A DNA stretch of 64,000 bases, taken from contig NZ_CP141058.1 in assembly GCF_034661175.1 (NCBI RefSeq), forward strand, positions 3,720,001-3,784,000, read 5' to 3'. Numbering within the stretch: the first letter of the stretch is position 1; every line of letters begins with the position of its first letter. This document shows, piece after piece, positions 7,222 to 16,143 of this stretch. Source of the DNA: Nocardioides renjunii (GTDB lineage: Bacteria; Actinomycetota; Actinomycetes; Propionibacteriales; Nocardioidaceae). Below the pieces are notes generated by a model. That model made no database searches, had not been told where the DNA came from, and saw only the letters and a program-made list of their open reading frames with translations. A program made the translations under genes and the position numbers.

Positions 7222-9084
7222 ATGAGCCTGCGCACGATCACCACCGGCATCGCCGCCGTCGCCACCCTGACCGCTGCCGCAGGCGTCGGCTACGTCGTGG
7301 GGACCGGGTCCGACGGCGACGACCGCCCGCCCACCGGTCCCCCGATCGCGTTGGCCAACGCCGACCTGGTCGCCACGGCGAGCTGCGAGGAGCTCCTCGA
7401 CTCCTACGTCGACCGGGCGCTCGGCCAGGTCGGTCCCTATGGCTGGGGCGGCGACCTGCCGGTCTTCGCGATGGAGTCCGGCGACGCCGGGAGCTCGGAC
7501 GCCATGTCGTCCGGGGTGGAGCGCTCGGCGGCCGCGACGTCCCGGTCGACCAGCGGCGCGTCCGGCACCAACGTGCAGGAGGTCGGCGTGGACGAGTCCG
7601 ACGTCGTCAAGGTGTCCGGCTCCCTGCTGCTGCGGATGCGCGACGGCCAGCTGCTGGCCTACGACGTCTCGGGCGACGAGCCGTCGCTCCTGTCGACGAC
7701 CCGCCTCGACGACGCCCGCGGCAACGACTGGGTGGGCGACCCGGGCGGCGAGCTGGTCCTCGTGGGCGGTCGCGCCGTCGTGATCGGGTCCTCGGGCGAC
7801 GGGCTCTCGACGACGATCACGACCGTCGACCTCGCCGACCCCACCGCTCCGAGCGTGGTGGACGCCACCACCGTCCGGGGACGGGCGTCGGCGGTCCGGC
7901 TGCACGGCGACGTGGTCCGGGTGGTGCTCAACAACGGCCTGCCCGAGCTCGACTTCTCCCACCCCGACGGCACGTTCGGCGAGATCCGCTCGCGACTGCG
8001 CAACCGCTCGCTCGTGCGCGACACCACGCTCGCCGACTGGCTGCCCACCGTCGCCGGCCAGCCGCTCGTCGCCTGCGAGGACGTCGCGGTCCCCGAGGAC
8101 GAGGACCTCCCCCTCGGCACCACCACCGTGCTCGCCGTCGACCCGGCCGCCCCGACCACCCGGACCTCGACCGCCGTCGCCACGGACTCCGACACGGCGT
8201 ACTTCTCCACCGACCGCTTCTACCTCGCCGCCGCCGCGCCCGGGTGGGGGCCGTGGACCGACTGCTTCGACTGCCGCTGGGCCGGCAGCACGGCGACCGG
8301 CACCACGCCGCTCTTCGCGTTCGCGCTCGACGGCATGGACGCGACGTACGTCGCCTCCGGCGAGGTGGAGGGCACGATCGCCGACCGCTGGTCGATGGAC
8401 GCGGTCGGCGGCTCGTTGCGCGTCGCGGTAGGCCCGAGCAGCGAGACGGGCAACTTCAACTCCGTCCTCACCCTGCGCGAAGAGGGCGCCGACCTCGTCG
8501 AGGCGGGCCGGGTCGACGACCTCGGCGTCGGCGAGGAGATCACGTCGGTGCGATGGTTCGACGACCTCGCGATCGTGGTGACGTTCCGGCAGACCGACCC
8601 GCTCTACGCCGTCGACCTCACCGACCCCGACTCCCCCGCGCTGCTGGGCGAGCTCAAGATCCCGGGGTTCTCGGAGTACCTCCACCCGCTCGGCGAGCAG
8701 CGCCTCATCGGGGTCGGCCAGGACGCCTCGCTGCAGGGGGTGACCCGCGGCGCGCAGGCGGCGCTCTTCGACGTCACCGACCTGACCTCGCCCAGGCAGG
8801 TCGACGTCGTCCGCTACCCCGCCAACAGCCTCGCCGGCGCGGGCACCGACCCCCGCCAGTTCACCTGGTTGCCCGAGCAGCGGGTCGCCCTCACCGTCGT
8901 GTCGCAGGGCTGGACCGGCACCACCGGCTGGGTGTCGGTGCTGTCGCTCGACGACGGGTCGATGACCAACCGGATGGTCGAGGTCGAGCACGGCACCGAC
9001 GTCGCCGACGTACGCCTGGTCCCGCTCGCGTCGGGCAAGGTGGCGCTGGTGACCGGCGACGACGTGAGCTTCTTCACCGTCTAG
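7222..9084 (+). CDS. exported beta-propeller domain protein
   Basis: 620-aa protein. Residues about 1-28 form a signal or anchor helix (TTGIAAVATLTAAAGVGYVVG). The rest resembles the secreted C-terminal beta-propeller family of actinobacteria and archaea: NVQEVGVDESDVVKVSG, then repeated blade-like units with SVRWFDDLAIVVTF and YAVDLTDPDSPALLGELKIPGFSEYLHP. Likely extracytoplasmic; function unknown. Start: the ATG at 7222 opens directly on the signal sequence, and the in-frame region upstream overlaps the divergent oxidoreductase gene. The only Cys near the membrane is in ATASCEELLDS, which is not a convincing lipobox. Confidence 0.85.
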   Translation: MSLRTITTGIAAVATLTAAAGVGYVVGTGSDGDDRPPTGPPIALANADLVATASCEELLDSYVDRALGQVGPYGWGGDLPVFAMESGDAGSSDAMSSGVERSAAATSRSTSGASGTNVQEVGVDESDVVKVSGSLLLRMRDGQLLAYDVSGDEPSLLSTTRLDDARGNDWVGDPGGELVLVGGRAVVIGSSGDGLSTTITTVDLADPTAPSVVDATTVRGRASAVRLHGDVVRVVLNNGLPELDFSHPDGTFGEIRSRLRNRSLVRDTTLADWLPTVAGQPLVACEDVAVPEDEDLPLGTTTVLAVDPAAPTTRTSTAVATDSDTAYFSTDRFYLAAAAPGWGPWTDCFDCRWAGSTATGTTPLFAFALDGMDATYVASGEVEGTIADRWSMDAVGGSLRVAVGPSSETGNFNSVLTLREEGADLVEAGRVDDLGVGEEITSVRWFDDLAIVVTFRQTDPLYAVDLTDPDSPALLGELKIPGFSEYLHPLGEQRLIGVGQDASLQGVTRGAQAALFDVTDLTSPRQVDVVRYPANSLAGAGTDPRQFTWLPEQRVALTVVSQGWTGTTGWVSVLSLDDGSMTNRMVEVEHGTDVADVRLVPLASGKVALVTGDDVSFFTV

Positions 9085-9107
9085 CGCGAGATGCGTACGC
9101 TCGTGGC

Positions 9108-9373
9108 ATGTGCCGCAACATCCGACCGCTCAACAACTTCGAGCCGCCCGCGACACGTGACGAGGTCACCGCCGCCGCCCTGCAGTACGTCCGCAAGGTG
9201 GCCGGCACGACCAAGCCGTCGCAGGCCAACGAGGAGGTGTTCTACGCCGCCGTCAAGGAGATCGCCCACATCACCGAGCACCTGCTCGACGACCTGGTGA
9301 CCGGCGCTCCGCCGAAGAACCGCGAGGTCGAGGCGGCGAAGGCGCGGGCCCGCGCGCAGGTGCGGTACGGCGC

Positions 9374-9377
<4 letters not shown>
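9108..9377 (+). CDS. DUF2277 family protein
   Basis: 89-aa protein with the family hallmark MCRNIRPLNNFEPPAT at its N-terminus, followed by LQYVRKVAGTTKPSQANEEVFYAAVKEI. DUF2277 proteins are small, soluble and uncharacterised. TACGCT lies 6 nt before the ATG, so the transcript is probably leaderless. Its stop overlaps the start of the sirtuin gene (GTGA), so the two are translationally coupled and probably work together or share expression. Confidence 0.9.
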
Positions 9378-10261
<884 letters not shown>

Positions 10262-10279
<18 letters not shown>

Positions 10280-10355
10280 GCGGGGAAGTTCGAACTTCTG
10301 GGGGCGTGCACGCCTCGAGAAGTTCGGGTTTCCCCGCATAGGCGGGGAAACCACC
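10262..10355. repeat. 94-bp compound inverted repeat between convergent genes
   Basis: The ends are GGTGGTTTCC (10262) and its complement GGAAACCACC (ending 10355). Each half holds the same 21-bp hairpin (10267-10287 and 10329-10349, stem TTCCCCGC/GCGGGGAA), and the inner parts GAACTTCT and AGAAGTTC pair across a short centre. The element looks like a mobile palindromic (REP-like) sequence. It covers the sirtuin stop codon (10277-10279) and lies before the 3' end of the oppositely oriented regulator gene, so it could also act as a bidirectional terminator. Confidence 0.85.
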
Positions 10356-10377
10356 GACGGGACGGCCAGGGACGACC

Positions 10378-11058
10378 TCAGCGGCGCACGAAGATGTGCT
10401 CGGCCGCCTCGACCACCAGCTCGGCGGTCTCGCCGCCGGACCCGATGAGGATGCCCTCGTCGGTGCGCGCGATGGTCACGGTCTTGCCGGGCAGGGCGCC
10501 GACGCGGCGCAGCAACCCCATCAGCTCCTCGTCCTTCTGCATCTCCTCGGAGATGCGCTTGACGTGGACGCGCTGGTCCTCGGACACCGCGGCGCCCGAG
10601 AGCGGCTCGACGTTGTCCATGAAGTCCTCGCCGGCGACGTCGCCGAGCTCGTCGAGGCCCGGGATCGGGTTGCCGTAGGGCGACTCGGTGGGGTGGTCGA
10701 GCAGGTCGAGCAAGCGGCGCTCGACGGTCTCGGACATCACGTGCTCCCACCGGCACGCCTCGGCGTGGACGAGCTCCCAGTCGAGGCCGATGACGTCGGT
10801 GAGCAGCCGCTCGGCCAGCCGGTGCTTGCGCATCACACGGACGGCGAGGCGCTGGCCCTCCTCGGTCAGCTCGAGGTGGCGGTCGCCCTCGACGGTGAGC
10901 AGCCCGTCTCGCTCCATCCGCGCCACGGTCTGCGAGACCGTCGGCCCCGACTGGTGCAGGCGCTCGGCGATGCGCGCCCGCAGCGGGACGATGCCCTCCT
11001 CCACCAGCTCGAAGATGGTGCGCAGGTACATCTCGGTGGTGTCGATCAGGTCACTCAC
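10378..11058 (-). CDS. DtxR/IdeR-family metal-dependent regulator
   Basis: 226-aa regulator. The N-terminal winged helix (DLIDTTEMYLRTIFELVEEG, QSGPTVSQTVARMERDGL) is followed by the dimerisation/metal domain containing HAEACRWEHVMSE and NPIPGL, the residues around the metal-binding Cys of DtxR and IdeR. The C-terminal part (about 150-226) resembles the SH3-like domain. With bound Fe2+ (or Mn2+) such proteins repress metal uptake and storage genes. Start: GTG 11058 has CACAAT 7 nt upstream and matches IdeR N-termini; an ATG at 11067 is the alternative. No metal transporter is adjacent and I see no obvious iron-box sequence in the window. Confidence 0.9.
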   Translation of the reverse strand: MSDLIDTTEMYLRTIFELVEEGIVPLRARIAERLHQSGPTVSQTVARMERDGLLTVEGDRHLELTEEGQRLAVRVMRKHRLAERLLTDVIGLDWELVHAEACRWEHVMSETVERRLLDLLDHPTESPYGNPIPGLDELGDVAGEDFMDNVEPLSGAAVSEDQRVHVKRISEEMQKDEELMGLLRRVGALPGKTVTIARTDEGILIGSGGETAELVVEAAEHIFVRR

Positions 11059-11132
11059 ACCGGTCATTGTGTCCCATGCGGCAACCGGCTCCTCCCACCC
11101 GCCCACCCGCCGGCCGTGGCACAGTGAGGCGG

Positions 11133-11927
11133 GTGACCGAGATGATCGTGCCGCGCCGCTTCTGCGGGCCTCCCGACTCCGGCAACGGCGGCTGGACGGC
11201 GGGCGCCCTGGCCGCGCTGGTGGACGCCGGTCCCCCGTCCGACCGGTCCGACGGGTGGCCGGCGATCGAGGTGTCGCTGCGCCAGCCCCCACCCCTCGAC
11301 GCGCCCTTCGCCGTCAGTGAGGACGCGGGCGTGACGACCGCGGCCGTCGCCGGTGCTGCGGTCGCGACGGCGCAGCGGGTCGAGCGTGCGCTGACCGAGG
11401 TCGAGCCGGTGGACCCGGCCACCGCGGCGGCCGCCGAGGCGTCGTACCCGGGCCACGACTTCCACCCCTTCCCCACCTGCTTCGCCTGCGGTACGGCGCG
11501 GGAGGAGGGCGACGGGCTGCGGATCTTCCCCGGCCGCGTCGGCGCGGGCCCGGCGGGCGACCTCGTCGCCGCCACCTGGACGCCACACCGCAGCCTGCAC
11601 GAGGACTGGCATGCGTACGTCGACGAGCACCCGCGCGCCTCCGTGGCCGCGACCTGGGCGTCCCTCGACTGCGTCGGCGGCTGGGCCGGCGACCTCACCG
11701 AACGGTTGATGGTCCTCGGCCGGATGACCGCGCGGGTCGACACCCTGCCGGTGATCGGGGAGCCGCACGTCGTCGTCGGCGAGGGCCGCGGCCGGGACGG
11801 CCGCAAGACCTTCACCGCCTCGACCCTCTACGACACGGACGGCCGGGTCGTTGCCACGGCCGAGCACACCTGGATCGCCGTGGACCCGGCGCTGTTCGGT
11901 GGGCGGACGCCCGTCTCCGGCAGTTGA
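11133..11927 (+). CDS. hotdog-fold thioesterase-like protein
   Basis: 264-aa soluble protein. The N-terminal FCGPPDSGNGGWTAGALAALV and the central HPFPTCFACGTAREEGDGLRIFPG, followed by VAATWTP, are patterns I associate with double-hotdog acyl-CoA thioesterase-like proteins of actinobacteria. The active site cannot be assigned by eye. Start: GTG 11133 is preceded by GAGG and by a CACAGT -10-like box 7 nt upstream; ATG 11142 is an alternative. Divergent from the DtxR-type gene and 33 bp before the alpha-glucosidase gene. Confidence 0.65.
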   Translation: MTEMIVPRRFCGPPDSGNGGWTAGALAALVDAGPPSDRSDGWPAIEVSLRQPPPLDAPFAVSEDAGVTTAAVAGAAVATAQRVERALTEVEPVDPATAAAAEASYPGHDFHPFPTCFACGTAREEGDGLRIFPGRVGAGPAGDLVAATWTPHRSLHEDWHAYVDEHPRASVAATWASLDCVGGWAGDLTERLMVLGRMTARVDTLPVIGEPHVVVGEGRGRDGRKTFTASTLYDTDGRVVATAEHTWIAVDPALFGGRTPVSGS

Positions 11928-11960
11928 CCCGCTCCCGGTGCCTGTTGAGAGGATGACGGC

Positions 11961-13547
11961 ATGGCCGATTTGAACGATCCAAGGACCTACTGGTGGCGCA
12001 ACGCCGTCGTCTACCAGGTCTACGTCCGCAGCTTCGCCGACAGCGACGGTGACGGCATCGGCGACCTGCCCGGCATCACCTCGCGGCTGCCGCACCTGGC
12101 CGAGCTGGGCGTCGACGCGCTCTGGATCACGCCGTTCTACACCTCCCCGCAGCACGACCACGGCTACGACGTCGCGGACTACACCGACGTCGACCCGCTC
12201 TTCGGCACGCTCGCCGACGCCGACGACCTCGTCGCCCGGGCCCACGAGCTGGGCCTGCGCGTGGTCGTCGACCTCGTGCCCAACCACACCTCCGAGGAGC
12301 ACGCGTGGTTCCGGGCGGCACTGGCCGCCGGGCCCGGCAGCCCGGAGCGTGCGCGCTACCTCTTCCGCGACAGCGAGGACGGCCCGCCCAACAACTGGAG
12401 CTCCGTCTTCGGCGGCCCGGCCTGGACCCAGGTCGACGACGGCCAGTGGTACCTCCACCTCTTCGACTCCACCCAGCCCGACCTCGACTGGCGCAACCCC
12501 GAGGTGCCGGCCATGTTCGAGGGCGTCCTGCGCTTCTGGCTCGACCGTGGCGTCGACGGCTTCCGCGTCGACGTGGCGCACGGCCTCTTCAAGGAGGCAA
12601 GCCTGCGCGACCAGGTCGTCGCGGAGGGCGCCACGGCGAGCTCGGGGCAGGTCAACGCCGACCACTCGATGGTCGCCCGCGAGCTCAAGGACGAGCCGAT
12701 GTGGGACCAGCCCGAGGTCCACGACGTCTACCGCTCGTGGCACGACATCCTCGACGAGGTGGGCCCGGACCGGATGGCCGTGGCAGAGGCGTGGACCCAG
12801 ACGCCCGAGTCGACCGTCGCCTTCACCCGCCCCGACGAGCTCGACCAGGCCTTCAACTTCGCCTGGCTCCTCGCGGACTGGTCGGCCGCCGCCTTCTCCG
12901 AGGTCGTCACCAGCACGCTCGAGGCCGTGAAGCCGGTCGGCGCCTCGCCGACGTGGGTGCTCAGCAACCACGACGTCGTACGCCACGTGACCCGCTACGG
13001 CGGCGGCGAGCAGGGCCTCGCGCGCGGCCGCGCCGCGACGCTCACCATGCTCGCCCTGCCCGGCTCGAGCTACCTCTACCAGGGCGAGGAGCTCGGCCTC
13101 GAGCAGGTCGACGTGGCCCCGGAGCACCGCCAGGACCCGTCCTACCTGCGCACCGGCGAGCCGGGGCGCGACGGCTGCCGGGTCCCGATCCCGTGGAGCG
13201 GCACGCAGGCGCCGTACGGCTTCGGGCCCGGGACGTCGCAGGCGTGGATCCCGCAGCCGGCGGACTGGGCGGCGCTCACCGTGGAGGCGCAGGCCGCTGA
13301 CCCGTCGTCGACCCTGGCGTTCTACCGCGAGGCCCTGCGGGTACGGCGCGAGTTCGCCTGGTCGGCGGGCGACGAGGTCGAGGTGCTCGACCTCGGCGCC
13401 GACGTGCTCGCCTTCCGGCGCGGTCCGCTCACAGTGGTGCTCAACTGCGGCGACGCTGCCGTCGAGCTCCCCGCGGGCGACCTGCTGCTGGCCAGCGGTC
13501 CGGTGGACGACAAGCTGCCGCCCGACACCGCCGCCTGGCTGCGCTGA
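11961..13547 (+). CDS. GH13 alpha-glucosidase / oligo-glucosidase
   Basis: 528-aa glycoside hydrolase of family 13 with the complete TIM-barrel motif set: DLVPNHTS (region I), GFRVDVAHG with nucleophile Asp204, AVAEAW with acid/base Glu276, and LSNHDVV with Asp338. The N-terminal WWRNAVVYQVYVRSFADSDGDGIGDL is typical of the oligo-1,6/alpha-glucosidase subgroup, which releases glucose from malto- or isomalto-oligosaccharides. No signal peptide, so cytoplasmic. GAGAGGA serves as ribosome binding site. The stop TGA is the first base set of the 17-bp repeat array. Confidence 0.92.
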   Translation: MADLNDPRTYWWRNAVVYQVYVRSFADSDGDGIGDLPGITSRLPHLAELGVDALWITPFYTSPQHDHGYDVADYTDVDPLFGTLADADDLVARAHELGLRVVVDLVPNHTSEEHAWFRAALAAGPGSPERARYLFRDSEDGPPNNWSSVFGGPAWTQVDDGQWYLHLFDSTQPDLDWRNPEVPAMFEGVLRFWLDRGVDGFRVDVAHGLFKEASLRDQVVAEGATASSGQVNADHSMVARELKDEPMWDQPEVHDVYRSWHDILDEVGPDRMAVAEAWTQTPESTVAFTRPDELDQAFNFAWLLADWSAAAFSEVVTSTLEAVKPVGASPTWVLSNHDVVRHVTRYGGGEQGLARGRAATLTMLALPGSSYLYQGEELGLEQVDVAPEHRQDPSYLRTGEPGRDGCRVPIPWSGTQAPYGFGPGTSQAWIPQPADWAALTVEAQAADPSSTLAFYREALRVRREFAWSAGDEVEVLDLGADVLAFRRGPLTVVLNCGDAAVELPAGDLLLASGPVDDKLPPDTAAWLR

Positions 13548-13595
13548 GCCTCAGTCGTCGCCGAGCCTCAGTCGTCGCTGAGCCTCAGTCGTCGC
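13545..13595. repeat. 17-bp tandem repeat (3 units) carrying two stop codons
   Basis: Three direct copies of a 17-bp unit, read on the minus strand as CTCAGCGACGACTGAGG with one C/T variant. Each unit restates the end of the MarR gene (LSDD, stop). The first unit on the plus strand also supplies the TGA of the alpha-glucosidase gene. It looks like a slippage expansion of the gene end that leaves both proteins intact. Confidence 0.9.
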
Positions 13596-14028
13596 TGAGC
13601 GCGGTGTTGTAGGTCGCCAGCTGGCGGGCGAACAGCGCCAGGTCGGCGTCGGTCCAGTCGGCGAGCCGCTCGTCGAATCGCTCGCTGCGGACCTGGATCA
13701 TGTGCGCGAGCCGCTTGCGGCCCTCGTCGGACGCGTCGAGCAAGATCGCGCGCCGGTCCTCGGGAGCGGGCTTGCGCTCGACGAGGCCGAGGTCCACCAG
13801 CGTCTGCACCTGGCGGCTCACGCCGCCCTTGTCCATGTCGAAGGCGTCGGACAGGTCGGCGCCGCGCATGGGCCCGTTGGCGGCCAGGTGGCTGAGGATG
13901 AAGTAGGTCATCGGGTGCAGGTCGGGGTGGACCTCGCGGGCCCGCTCCCCCATCACCCGCTTGACGCGGCGGATGAGGGTGCCGACCTCGGCCTCGATGC
14001 GACGCAGGTCGTCGGCGCGGGTGCTCAT
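13585..14028 (-). CDS. MarR-family transcriptional regulator
   Basis: 147-aa winged-helix regulator. The recognition-helix region reads LSDAFDMDKGGVSRQVQTLVDLGLVERKPAPEDRRA, the classic MarR wing, flanked by dimerisation helices. Its ATG overlaps the stop of the upstream MFS exporter gene (ATGA), so it is translated from the same message. This gene order suggests that it represses the exporter operon, with the pump substrate as likely inducer. Candidate operators are the palindromes at 15631-15660. Confidence 0.92.
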   Translation of the reverse strand: MSTRADDLRRIEAEVGTLIRRVKRVMGERAREVHPDLHPMTYFILSHLAANGPMRGADLSDAFDMDKGGVSRQVQTLVDLGLVERKPAPEDRRAILLDASDEGRKRLAHMIQVRSERFDERLADWTDADLALFARQLATYNTALSDD

Positions 14029-15611
14029 CGCTGGGAGTCTGCCTCGGCCATGAGCTCATCCTCGCGCTTCACCGACGTGCGCAGGGGGACTTCCTTGATG
14101 AAGAGCACGGCGATGAGGGCACCGACGGCGAAGGGCAGCGCCACCAGGAAGATGTGACCGGTCGCGTCACCGAACGCGCTCTCGAAGATGGCGCGGATCG
14201 GGGCCGGCATGTCCGAGACGTCGGGGATGCCACCCGTGTCGTGGCCGACCTGCGAGGCGAGCTCGGGGTGCTGGGCGACCAGCTTGCGCAGGCCGGACTC
14301 GACCGCGTCGGCGACCTGGTGGGCCAGCACGGCCCCCAGGGCGGCGATGCCGACCGAGCCGCCGAGCGAGCGGAAGAACGCGACCACGGAGGAGCCGGCG
14401 CCCATGTCGGACAGGGCGATCGTGTTCTGCACGGCGAGGACGAGGTTCTGCATGGTGGCGCCGAGGCCCAGGCCGAGGACGGCCATGAACAGCCCGGTGC
14501 GCCACAGCGGCGTGCTGGCGTCGATCGTCGAGAGCAGCGCGATGCCGGCGATGACGGCGACCATGCCGCCGACGAGCCAGCGCTTCCACACGCCGGTGCG
14601 GGAGATGATCCGGCCGCTCAGGATGCTCGAGACGAGCAGGCCGCCGACCATGCAGATCGACATGAGGCCGGCCCCGGTCGGGGTCATGTCCTTGGCGCGC
14701 TGGAAGTAGAGGCTGAGGTAGACCGTCGAGCCGAACATCGCGAGGCCGATCAGCACGGACGCGACGGTGGCGAGGGTCAGCGTGCGGTCGCGGAAGAGCC
14801 GCAGCGGGATGACCGGGTCGGTGGCGACGTTGGCCTCGACGTGCACGGCAGCGCCGATGACGACGATCGAGGCGGCGACGAGCAGGCCGCTGGTCCACGA
14901 GACCCAGTCGAAGTTCTGACCGCCGAGCGAGACCCAGACCAGCAGGATCGAGATGCCGCCGACGAGCAGGAAGGCACCGAGGTAGTCGATGGAGACGTCA
15001 CGCTTGATCACCGGCAGGCGCAGCGTCTTCTGGAGCACGACGAAGGCGAGAGCGGCGACCGGGAGCCCGGCGAAGAAGCACCAGCGCCAGCCGACGGTGT
15101 CCACCAGCACGCCGCCGACGAGCGGGCCGCTCACCGTGGCGAGCGCGAACACGGCGCCGATGTAGCCGCTGTAGCGGCCGCGCTCGCGCGGGGAGACCAT
15201 CGTGGCGATGACGACCTGGACGAGCGCGGTGAGGCCACCGACGCCGAGGCCCTGGATCACGCGGGCGCCGATGAGCACCTCCATCGACGGCGCGAAGCCG
15301 GCGATGAGCGAGCCGATCGAGAAGATGACCAGCGCGGACTGCACGAGCAGCTTCTTGTCGAAGAGGTCGGCGAACTTGCCCCAGATCGGGGTGGTCGCGG
15401 TCATCGCGAGCATCGTCGCGACGACGACCCAGGTGTAGCCGGTCTGGCTGCCCTCGAGGTCGTCGACGATGGTCGGCAGTGCGTTGCTGACGATCGTGCT
15501 GGAGAGCATCGCGACGAACATCGCGAGGAGGAGGCCGCTCAGGGCCTCGAGCACCTGGCGGTGGGTCATCGCGCCGTTCTGCTCGGCGCTGACGGTGGGA
15601 GCCTGGGTCAC
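14025..15611 (-). CDS. DHA2-type MFS drug exporter (14 TM)
   Basis: 528-aa membrane protein with 14 predicted helices, the DHA2 layout. Motif A appears as GKFADLFDKK and motif C as GPLVGGVLVDTVGWRW after helix 5. Such proteins expel drugs or dyes in exchange for protons. Start: GTG 15611 has an AAGGAA ribosome binding site 5 nt upstream; the apparent longer frame to 15659 runs over the operator palindromes and is rejected. Coupled to the MarR gene downstream. Substrate unknown. Confidence 0.92.
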   Translation of the reverse strand: MTQAPTVSAEQNGAMTHRQVLEALSGLLLAMFVAMLSSTIVSNALPTIVDDLEGSQTGYTWVVVATMLAMTATTPIWGKFADLFDKKLLVQSALVIFSIGSLIAGFAPSMEVLIGARVIQGLGVGGLTALVQVVIATMVSPRERGRYSGYIGAVFALATVSGPLVGGVLVDTVGWRWCFFAGLPVAALAFVVLQKTLRLPVIKRDVSIDYLGAFLLVGGISILLVWVSLGGQNFDWVSWTSGLLVAASIVVIGAAVHVEANVATDPVIPLRLFRDRTLTLATVASVLIGLAMFGSTVYLSLYFQRAKDMTPTGAGLMSICMVGGLLVSSILSGRIISRTGVWKRWLVGGMVAVIAGIALLSTIDASTPLWRTGLFMAVLGLGLGATMQNLVLAVQNTIALSDMGAGSSVVAFFRSLGGSVGIAALGAVLAHQVADAVESGLRKLVAQHPELASQVGHDTGGIPDVSDMPAPIRAIFESAFGDATGHIFLVALPFAVGALIAVLFIKEVPLRTSVKREDELMAEADSQR

Positions 15612-15630
15612 TGCGTTCCTTCGATAGTGG

Positions 15631-15660
15631 TTGCGTACCGCAATGGTTGTACTCAACAAC
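15631..15660 (-). promoter_or_regulatory. two palindromes in front of the MFS/MarR operon
   Basis: Two perfect inverted repeats lie 20-50 bp upstream of the MFS start: TTGCGTACCGCAA (15631-15643, 3-nt centre) and GTTGTACTCAACAAC (15646-15660, 5-nt centre). Their spacing and position fit operators for the MarR protein encoded by the same operon. I cannot pick a clear -35/-10 pair, but both palindromes are where RNA polymerase should bind. Confidence 0.6.
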
Positions 15661-15734
15661 TATATGCCTATGGACGCGTCACCGCCAGCCGGCTTCGGCG
15701 AGACCTGGGACACACCGTTGGGCCGTCCTACGCC

Positions 15735-15894
15735 TTGAGTCGTCCAGAGACTCAACGCGTAGTCCGGGCGTGTCGCCGCGCTCCCTCGGCCCTGAGTCGT
15801 CCAGAGACTCAACGCGTAGTCCGGGCGTGTCGCGGCGCTCCCTCGGCGTTGAGTCGCCCAGAGACTCAACGCGTCGTCCGGGCGTGTCGCGGCG
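15735..15894. repeat. three tandem 57-bp repeats with hairpins
   Basis: Copies start at TGAG 15736, 15793 and 15850, exactly 57 bp apart and nearly identical for about 45-57 bp. Each holds a 7-bp stem with a 7-nt loop, TTGAGTC and GACTCAA around GTCCAGA (the third copy has GCCCAGA). Because 57 is divisible by 3, both strands stay open across the array, but no start or known protein motif supports translation. The rest of the 15612-15958 gap holds the MFS operator region and no gene that I can see. Confidence 0.9.
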
Positions 15895-15958
15895 TACGCG
15901 GAGGCGGGCGACGGGGCGGAGGGCGGGCGGGGAGCGTGTACGTCCTCCGGACATGCAG

Positions 15959-16137
15959 CGACCCGCAGGCCTGCTGCTCCTCGGGTGAGGAGCCCCGGGG
16001 GATGACACCGGGGGCCTGCGGGTCGGGTGGCTGCAGTGGATTCGCCGGCAGCTGTCGGCGATGCCGGGGCTGCCTAGCGGGCAGCCACCTCACTCATCCG
16101 AAAAGAACTCATTCTTCGGACCACCTCCTTTCCGTGT
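15959..16137 (-). ncRNA. candidate structured leader RNA with competing hairpins
   Basis: Read on the minus strand, the element has its own plausible promoter and a strong ribosome binding site for a 12-aa ORF. Hairpin A (16097-16120) puts the start codon in its loop. Hairpin B (16068-16074 with 16080-16086) holds the stop codon; an alternative pairing of 16081-16089 with 16026-16034 excludes hairpin B. Downstream, a perfect 13-bp stem (15959-15971 with 16013-16025) closes a three-way junction with two inner hairpins (15976-15982/15987-15993 and 15994-15998/16008-16012). This resembles a translation-dependent attenuator. No gene follows for about 350 bp until the MFS operon. The inverted repeats look similar on both strands, so orientation rests on the promoter and ORF. 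Confidence 0.55.
16074..16112 (-). CDS. 12-aa leader peptide MSSFRMSEVAAR
   Basis: ATG 16112 to TAG 16076-16074. The ribosome binding site AAAGGAGGTGG (16131-16121) is a near-perfect complement of the 16S rRNA tail, unusually strong for this window, where most genes have a weak site or none. The stop codon lies in the loop of a 7-bp hairpin, and codons 9-11 can pair with either of two partners. No run of one regulatory amino acid is present; the peptide has two Met, two Ser pairs and two Arg. A Pro/Arg-rich frame overlaps in another phase. Confidence 0.5.
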   Translation of the reverse strand: MSSFRMSEVAAR

Positions 16138-16143
16138 GCCACC

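Noticed and set aside
15612..15659. N-terminal extension of the MFS exporter
   Set aside because: It would cover the operator palindromes; GTG 15611 has a proper ribosome binding site.
15866..16093. 75-codon Pro/Arg-rich minus-strand frame overlapping the leader ORF
   Set aside because: It runs through all the hairpins and the 57-bp repeats, and its composition is what GC-rich non-coding DNA gives; a frameshift from the 12-aa ORF is possible but unsupported.
16074..16112. Reading MSSFRMSEVAAR as the remnant of a MerR-like helix-turn-helix gene
   Set aside because: The start resembles such proteins, but no frame after the stop continues the homologous motif, while promoter, ribosome binding site and hairpins suggest a leader.
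16121..16133. Plus-strand sequence resembling the 3' end of 16S rRNA
   Set aside because: The match is just the complement of the strong ribosome binding site of the leader ORF; no other rRNA sequence is present.
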